From Avoscillospira sp045589035 (GTDB taxonomy: Bacteria; Bacillota; Clostridia; Oscillospirales; Oscillospiraceae), in contig JAZNFJ010000046.1 in the NCBI GenBank assembly GCA_045589035.1, forward strand, positions 1 through 27,157: DNA of 27,157 nt. The letters are read 5' to 3'. Below the pieces are notes generated by a model. The model was given only the letters and a program-made list of their open reading frames with translations, was not told where the DNA came from and ran no database searches. Numbering within the stretch: position 1 is the first letter of the stretch; every line of letters starts with the position of its first letter. Positions 23,698-27,157 of the stretch are shown piece after piece. The position numbers and the translations under genes were made by a program.

Positions 23698-24780
23698 TCA
23701 GCCGGTGTAGGGAGCGTAGGCGACGAACAGCTTGGCATTGCTGTCAGCAGCAATGGAGAAGCGGTCATCGGACAGGGAAGCCAGAGCTTCCACAGGAGTC
23801 TTGCCCTCGTTGATGGCCTTGGCAGTCTGTGCAATTGCAGCAGCCATGCCGTCAGCATCCTGCTTGACGGTGCCGGTCATTGCGCCTTCAGCGATCAGAG
23901 CCTTGGCATTGTCGGTAGCGTCAACACCAAAGACGGGAACGACGTGTGCGCCATCCTTGTTGTAGCCCTTTTCCTGCAGGGAGGCGATAACGCCTTCAGC
24001 CATACCGTCGTTGTTGCAGATAGCCAGCTCGATCATGTTGCCGGAAGCTTCATTGTAAGTAACGAAGTTGGTATCCATGTACTCCTTGGCGGCAGTAGCG
24101 GACCACTGGCCACCCAGGTCGACCTGATAGCAGTCGGGGTTGGAAGCATCGAAGTAAGCCAGAGCGGGCTTGCCGGCTTCGGCCAGGACAGCATTTGCAT
24201 CCTCAACGCCGAACTGGGTGCGGTAGATAGCCTCAACGTTGGCTTCATCGCCCTTCATCATAGCGTAGGAGATGACACCGTCGCCGTTCAGGTCGATTGC
24301 GTCATAGTTGGCAACAACATAGTCGCCGATCATCTTGCCCTGCATATGGCCGGCTTCGGGAGCGTCGGTGCCGATGAAGCAGGTGGTCTCAGAGCCGTTC
24401 AGAACTTCCACATCGGAGCCATCGGTGCCGATGGCGCGGTTGAAGAAGACAACGGGAATGCTGCCGGCAGCTGCCAGAATCTCCTTGGCAACGTCAGGAG
24501 AGCCGGAAGTGACAACATTGACGATCAGCAGGGATGCGCCGCCAGCGATAGCGGTCTTGATCTGGTCCAGCTGCTTGGCCTGATCGCCGGCAGCATACTG
24601 GTTGTCATATGCAACACCCAGCTTGTCCAGTTCGCCGTTCAGAGCGGTACGAACAGAGCTCAGATAAACGTCAGACTCGTCATACCAGAACACAGAGATC
24701 TTGGGTTCCTTGGCGCCGCCGCAAGCAACCATGGTGAACACCATGATGACTGCCAGAGCCAGTGCGAGAAGCTTTTTCAT
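23698..24780 (-). CDS. mglB: Galactose/glucose-type sugar-binding lipoprotein
   Basis: 360 residues. A lipoprotein signal peptide ends at the lipobox VAC with C20 as the lipid-modified residue, so the protein is anchored outside the membrane. The rest is a periplasmic-binding-protein type I fold. An EF-hand-like calcium loop, DLNGDGVIS (163-171), matches the Ca2+-binding loop of E. coli MglB and argues for galactose/glucose. FFNRAIGTDG, ICNNDGMAEGVI and FGVDATDNA are typical sugar-contact segments. AGGAGG is 7 bases before the ATG. First gene of the mgl operon, with its own promoter and hairpins behind it. Confidence 0.93.
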   Translation of the reverse strand: MKKLLALALAVIMVFTMVACGGAKEPKISVFWYDESDVYLSSVRTALNGELDKLGVAYDNQYAAGDQAKQLDQIKTAIAGGASLLIVNVVTSGSPDVAKEILAAAGSIPVVFFNRAIGTDGSDVEVLNGSETTCFIGTDAPEAGHMQGKMIGDYVVANYDAIDLNGDGVISYAMMKGDEANVEAIYRTQFGVEDANAVLAEAGKPALAYFDASNPDCYQVDLGGQWSATAAKEYMDTNFVTYNEASGNMIELAICNNDGMAEGVIASLQEKGYNKDGAHVVPVFGVDATDNAKALIAEGAMTGTVKQDADGMAAAIAQTAKAINEGKTPVEALASLSDDRFSIAADSNAKLFVAYAPYTG

Positions 24781-24833
24781 AGTAAATCCTCCTAATTTTT
24801 TCCAGCATTTATTTGCTGTTATGGTACAAAATT

Positions 24834-24862
24834 ACTATATCAATATTTCGCAAAAAAGTAAA
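24834..24862 (-). promoter_or_regulatory. Promoter of the mglBAC operon with upstream palindrome
   Basis: On the minus strand TTTACT (24862-24857) and TATAGT (24839-24834) are 17 bases apart, with TG one base before the -10. A perfect 12-bp palindrome ATTTCATGAAAT (24876-24887) is centred about 22 bases upstream of the -35, a plausible activator position. I see no clear cre site. The remaining bases up to the terminator at 25001 show nothing else. Confidence 0.7.
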
Positions 24863-25000
24863 GTGGTTTTTCTTCATTTCATGAAATTCTGCGCAAAGTT
24901 TTTGCATCTGCATGTATCTTCGTCCCATCCTGACCCGACTCATTTTCGGTCGGTCTGGATTGCAACCATTCTGGCCCATCGAAACCATGATAATGAGCAT

Positions 25001-25035
25001 AAAAAGACTGAAAAACATAGTTTTTCAGTCTTTTT
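25001..25035. terminator. Bidirectional terminator after the LysR gene
   Basis: AAAAAGACTGAAAAA pairs with TTTTTCAGTCTTTTT around a CATAG loop, giving a 15-bp stem with T-tracts on both strands. It lies about 40 bases after the LysR stop codon and shields the mgl promoter. Confidence 0.9.
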
Positions 25036-25074
25036 ATCTGGCTTGAGGGGTATAAATAGATACCCTGCATTACG

Positions 25075-25968
25075 CTATTCCCCTTTTGACTCTTTCTGCA
25101 GTTTTAGGGCACACTCTGTGTGTTTCCCAAGAAACTGTTCTGCGTAGTTCCGTGCGTTCGTGTTGCGTGTATAGACCACATGGAATGCATGAGGTTCTGT
25201 GATTCCGTCCAGGGTAAATGTACCGATGTCACTTTCATTGGTAACAACGGACTGGTACATAAAGCTGATACCGATTCCGCTGGCAACCAAGGCCTTGATG
25301 GAGACAAAGCTGCTGATGGATACTTCTCTGTAAAAGTCACTCAGTTCATATCCGGATGCATTCAGACGCTCTTCAAAGATGCGGCGCGTACCGGAGCCCT
25401 CTTCTCGGACAATAATTGTCTGGCTCAGCGAGTCCTCAATTGCAACCTGTTTTCCGCATAAGGGGCTGCTCTTTGCGCAGATCCCCACAAAGGGTTCCAT
25501 CCGCAGCAAATAGGAATCGTATTTGGTTTTACTGAAAGTACCTTCAATAACCGCAAAGTCCAGTTGATTCTCGTCCAACATTTGCAGCAGATGCGTGGTG
25601 TTATCCACCACAAGGGAAATCTCGTGACTGGGATCACGGAGATAGTCTTTGATTGCATCGATCAGCACATAGTCGCCGATGGTCTTGGTTGCACCGATCC
25701 GTAACTTCAAGCGCTTCTTATCTGCAATAGCCAGCTGTAGTTCCTCAAATTGGTATTGATGAGAGATTGCGTACCTCTCCAGTAGCAGGCATTTTTCGGT
25801 TTTATGCAGGGTATGGCCATCGTAAGTAAAGAGTTTCGTCTGCAGCGATTGCTCCAAAGCTTGGATTTGCTTGGTTACCGCTGGCTGAGAAAGGTGAAGG
25901 CGCTCCGCCGCCAGTCGGTAATTCATCGTTTGGCAGAGTGTCAGAAATGTATGCAGTTTCGGATCCAT
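25075..25968 (-). CDS. LysR-family transcriptional regulator
   Basis: 297 residues. The N-terminal helix-turn-helix (about 1-60) has FLTLCQTMNYRLAAERLHLSQPAVTKQIQALEQ-type spacing with the SQPAVTKQI recognition helix. Residues about 90-290 form the two-lobed effector domain (RIGATKTIGDYVL, then the IIVREEGSGTRRIFEE strand). GGAGGGG lies 5 bases before the ATG. It is divergent from the YeiH-type transporter, with 104 bases between them, the standard arrangement for LysR control of a neighbour. LysR partners of YeiH (such as YeiE-type or CysB/CysR-like proteins) respond to sulfur compounds in other bacteria, but the ligand here is unknown. Confidence 0.93.
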   Translation of the reverse strand: MDPKLHTFLTLCQTMNYRLAAERLHLSQPAVTKQIQALEQSLQTKLFTYDGHTLHKTEKCLLLERYAISHQYQFEELQLAIADKKRLKLRIGATKTIGDYVLIDAIKDYLRDPSHEISLVVDNTTHLLQMLDENQLDFAVIEGTFSKTKYDSYLLRMEPFVGICAKSSPLCGKQVAIEDSLSQTIIVREEGSGTRRIFEERLNASGYELSDFYREVSISSFVSIKALVASGIGISFMYQSVVTNESDIGTFTLDGITEPHAFHVVYTRNTNARNYAEQFLGKHTECALKLQKESKGE

Positions 25969-25980
25969 ATCGCCCCTCCG

Positions 25981-26013
25981 ATAAATTTATGGAATTGACA
26001 CATTCCGTATAAT
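25981..26013 (+). promoter_or_regulatory. Shared LysR operator and promoter region before the YeiH gene
   Basis: ATAAATTTAT (25981-25990) is a perfect palindrome, and TTATGGAAT...ATTCCGTATAA (25987-26012) is a near-perfect inverted repeat of the LysR type. A perfect TATAAT on the plus strand (26008-26013) ends inside it, with only a weak -35 (TTTATG, 16 bases upstream), as expected for an activator-dependent promoter. The leader to the ATG at 26073 is about 53 nt. Confidence 0.5.
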
Positions 26014-26072
26014 AACTTCATTTTATCACAGTTCCATGGTAAGATAAAGAAAAACTTCAAAGGAGTACCATT

Positions 26073-27098
26073 ATGAATCTGAAAACAAAAGAACATCTAC
26101 TGTTTCTGCTGGGCGTTGCCATCTGCTTTGCAGTAGCTGGACTGTCCGTGCTTTTAGAAAAACTGATTCCCGGAGAACTTCTGGGCGCATCCATCATCGC
26201 CTTGTTTATGGGTACGATCATCAACAGCTTTTTCCATCCGACCTGGATCAAGCCGGCGCTGAAGTTTACCTCCAAAAAAGTGCTGAAGGCAGCCATCATC
26301 CTTCTGGGCGCATCTCTGTCCGTCAGCACCATTCTGTCCGTTGGTAAGATGACATTCTTTGTGATGATCTTCACCTTTGCCATGTGCTTTGGCGGCGGCT
26401 ATTTCATCCGCAAGCTGTTTGGCCTCAACTGGAAGCTGAGCAACCTGATCTCTGCCGGTACCGGCATCTGTGGTGGGTCTGCCGTAGCAGCCATTGCACC
26501 GGTCATTGACGCTGATGACAAAGACATTGCCTTTGCCATGTCCTCCACCTTCCTTTTCGATATGGTGATGATCGCGCTGTATCCCCTGATGGGCAAGGCA
26601 TTGGGTATGTCCGACATTGCCTACGGCATTTGGGCAGGTACTTCCGTGAACGACACCGCCAGTGTGGTGGCTTCCGGCTATGCGTTTTCCGAAGCTGCCG
26701 GCGATTTCGCCACCATGGTCAAGCTGACCCGAACCATTGCCATCATTCCCACTGTGCTGGTATTTGCCTGGATCGGTGTTCGCATGAAAAAGAAAGAAAT
26801 GCAAGCCACCGGGGATGGCAAGAAAGTGAACATGATGAAAATCATTCCATGGTTCATTGGCGGATTTCTGCTGCTCGCTATCGCAAACAGCATCGGTTTC
26901 ATTCCTGCCGCTGTGTCCGGCGTCATGAAAACCGCCAGCAAATTCCTGATGGTCACCGCACTGGCTGCCATCGGCCTGAGCACCAGCATTACTGATTTCA
27001 AGAAAGCCGGACTGAAGCCTATGTTCTACGGCGTCACAATTGACACTCTGGTCACATTGACGGCACTGGTTGTCATATGGTGTATGGGATTGATGTAA
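26073..27098 (+). CDS. YeiH/UPF0324-family membrane transporter (putative sulfate exporter)
   Basis: 341 residues with about nine to ten membrane segments. The family signature GTGICGGSAVAA (129-140) and the following ADDKDIAFAMSS and GIWAGTSVNDTASVVA segments are clear. Members are called putative sulfate exporters, though function is thinly tested; one relative is proposed to move sulfate or sulfonate-derived sulfur out of the cell. AAAGGAG is 7 bases before the ATG. The divergent LysR gene is its likely regulator. After the stop at 27098 only a short CTCG...CGAG hairpin (27131-27150) and a few T residues are visible before the window ends. Confidence 0.92.
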   Translation: MNLKTKEHLLFLLGVAICFAVAGLSVLLEKLIPGELLGASIIALFMGTIINSFFHPTWIKPALKFTSKKVLKAAIILLGASLSVSTILSVGKMTFFVMIFTFAMCFGGGYFIRKLFGLNWKLSNLISAGTGICGGSAVAAIAPVIDADDKDIAFAMSSTFLFDMVMIALYPLMGKALGMSDIAYGIWAGTSVNDTASVVASGYAFSEAAGDFATMVKLTRTIAIIPTVLVFAWIGVRMKKKEMQATGDGKKVNMMKIIPWFIGGFLLLAIANSIGFIPAAVSGVMKTASKFLMVTALAAIGLSTSITDFKKAGLKPMFYGVTIDTLVTLTALVVIWCMGLM

Positions 27099-27157
27099 AC
27101 ACCCAGGTTAGATTACGCACCTCCTTTTCTCGAGAGACAACGAACGAGGTTTTTACT

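Noticed and set aside
25995..26013. TTGACA and TATAAT both present upstream of the YeiH gene
   Set aside because: They are only 7 bases apart, so they cannot be the -35 and -10 of the same promoter; only the TATAAT is used in my promoter call.

Overview
The window looks like chromosomal DNA from an anaerobic, Gram-positive gut Clostridia, most likely Oscillospiraceae. The reasons are an S-layer-homology surface protein, strong AAGGAGG-type ribosome binding sites, AT-rich sigma-A promoters in otherwise fairly GC-rich DNA, a biotin-dependent sodium-pump decarboxylase, an iron-sulfur ene-reductase and a lysine riboswitch. The genus cannot be fixed from sequence alone. No rRNA, tRNA, CRISPR array, insertion sequence or phage gene is visible. 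Most genes lie on the minus strand.

Layout from left to right. (1) 1-5303, minus: a giant secreted SLH/InlB-repeat surface protein that runs off the left edge, divergent from a MerR-type regulator (5475-6257, plus). The surface-protein promoter has the 19-bp spacer and central palindrome typical of MerR-controlled promoters. (2) 6300-8279, minus: a stand-alone Old Yellow Enzyme-type reductase with its own promoter. (3) 8436-16289, minus: an operon reading hyuA, hyuB, NhaC-type transporter, alanine dehydrogenase-like gene, ornithine/alanine-type racemase. Its leader is a well-conserved lysine riboswitch followed by a switchable intrinsic terminator. (4) 16395-17566, plus: a possible structured RNA and a YitT-family membrane protein. 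(5) 17571-19656, minus: membrane and biotin subunits of a Na+-translocating decarboxylase, including a 52-residue subunit-like gene; the carboxyltransferase alpha subunit is absent. (6) 19691-20517, minus: a short-chain dehydrogenase. (7) 20526-24862, minus: an mglB-mglA-mglC sugar ABC transporter operon ending in a translationally coupled membrane protein with an InlB-like repeat. (8) 25075-27098: a LysR regulator divergent from a YeiH-family transporter.

The most striking system is region 3. The aptamer begins within about 10 bases of the predicted transcription start. Its 3' closing strand can alternatively pair with the 5' arm of a strong terminator, which predicts that lysine turns the operon off. 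An off-switch implies that the operon supplies lysine or a close relative. An ATP-dependent HyuA/HyuB ring-opening hydrolase, an NhaC-superfamily transporter (the superfamily of predicted LysW lysine transporters), an AlaDH-fold dehydrogenase and a basic-amino-acid-type racemase would fit import of a cyclic or D-form lysine precursor, opening of its ring and stereochemical correction. That pathway is inference; the riboswitch and gene families are read from the sequence.

The second notable point is the pairing of a MerR/GyrI-type ligand-sensing regulator with a giant S-layer protein promoter, and the third is the alpha-less decarboxylase operon.
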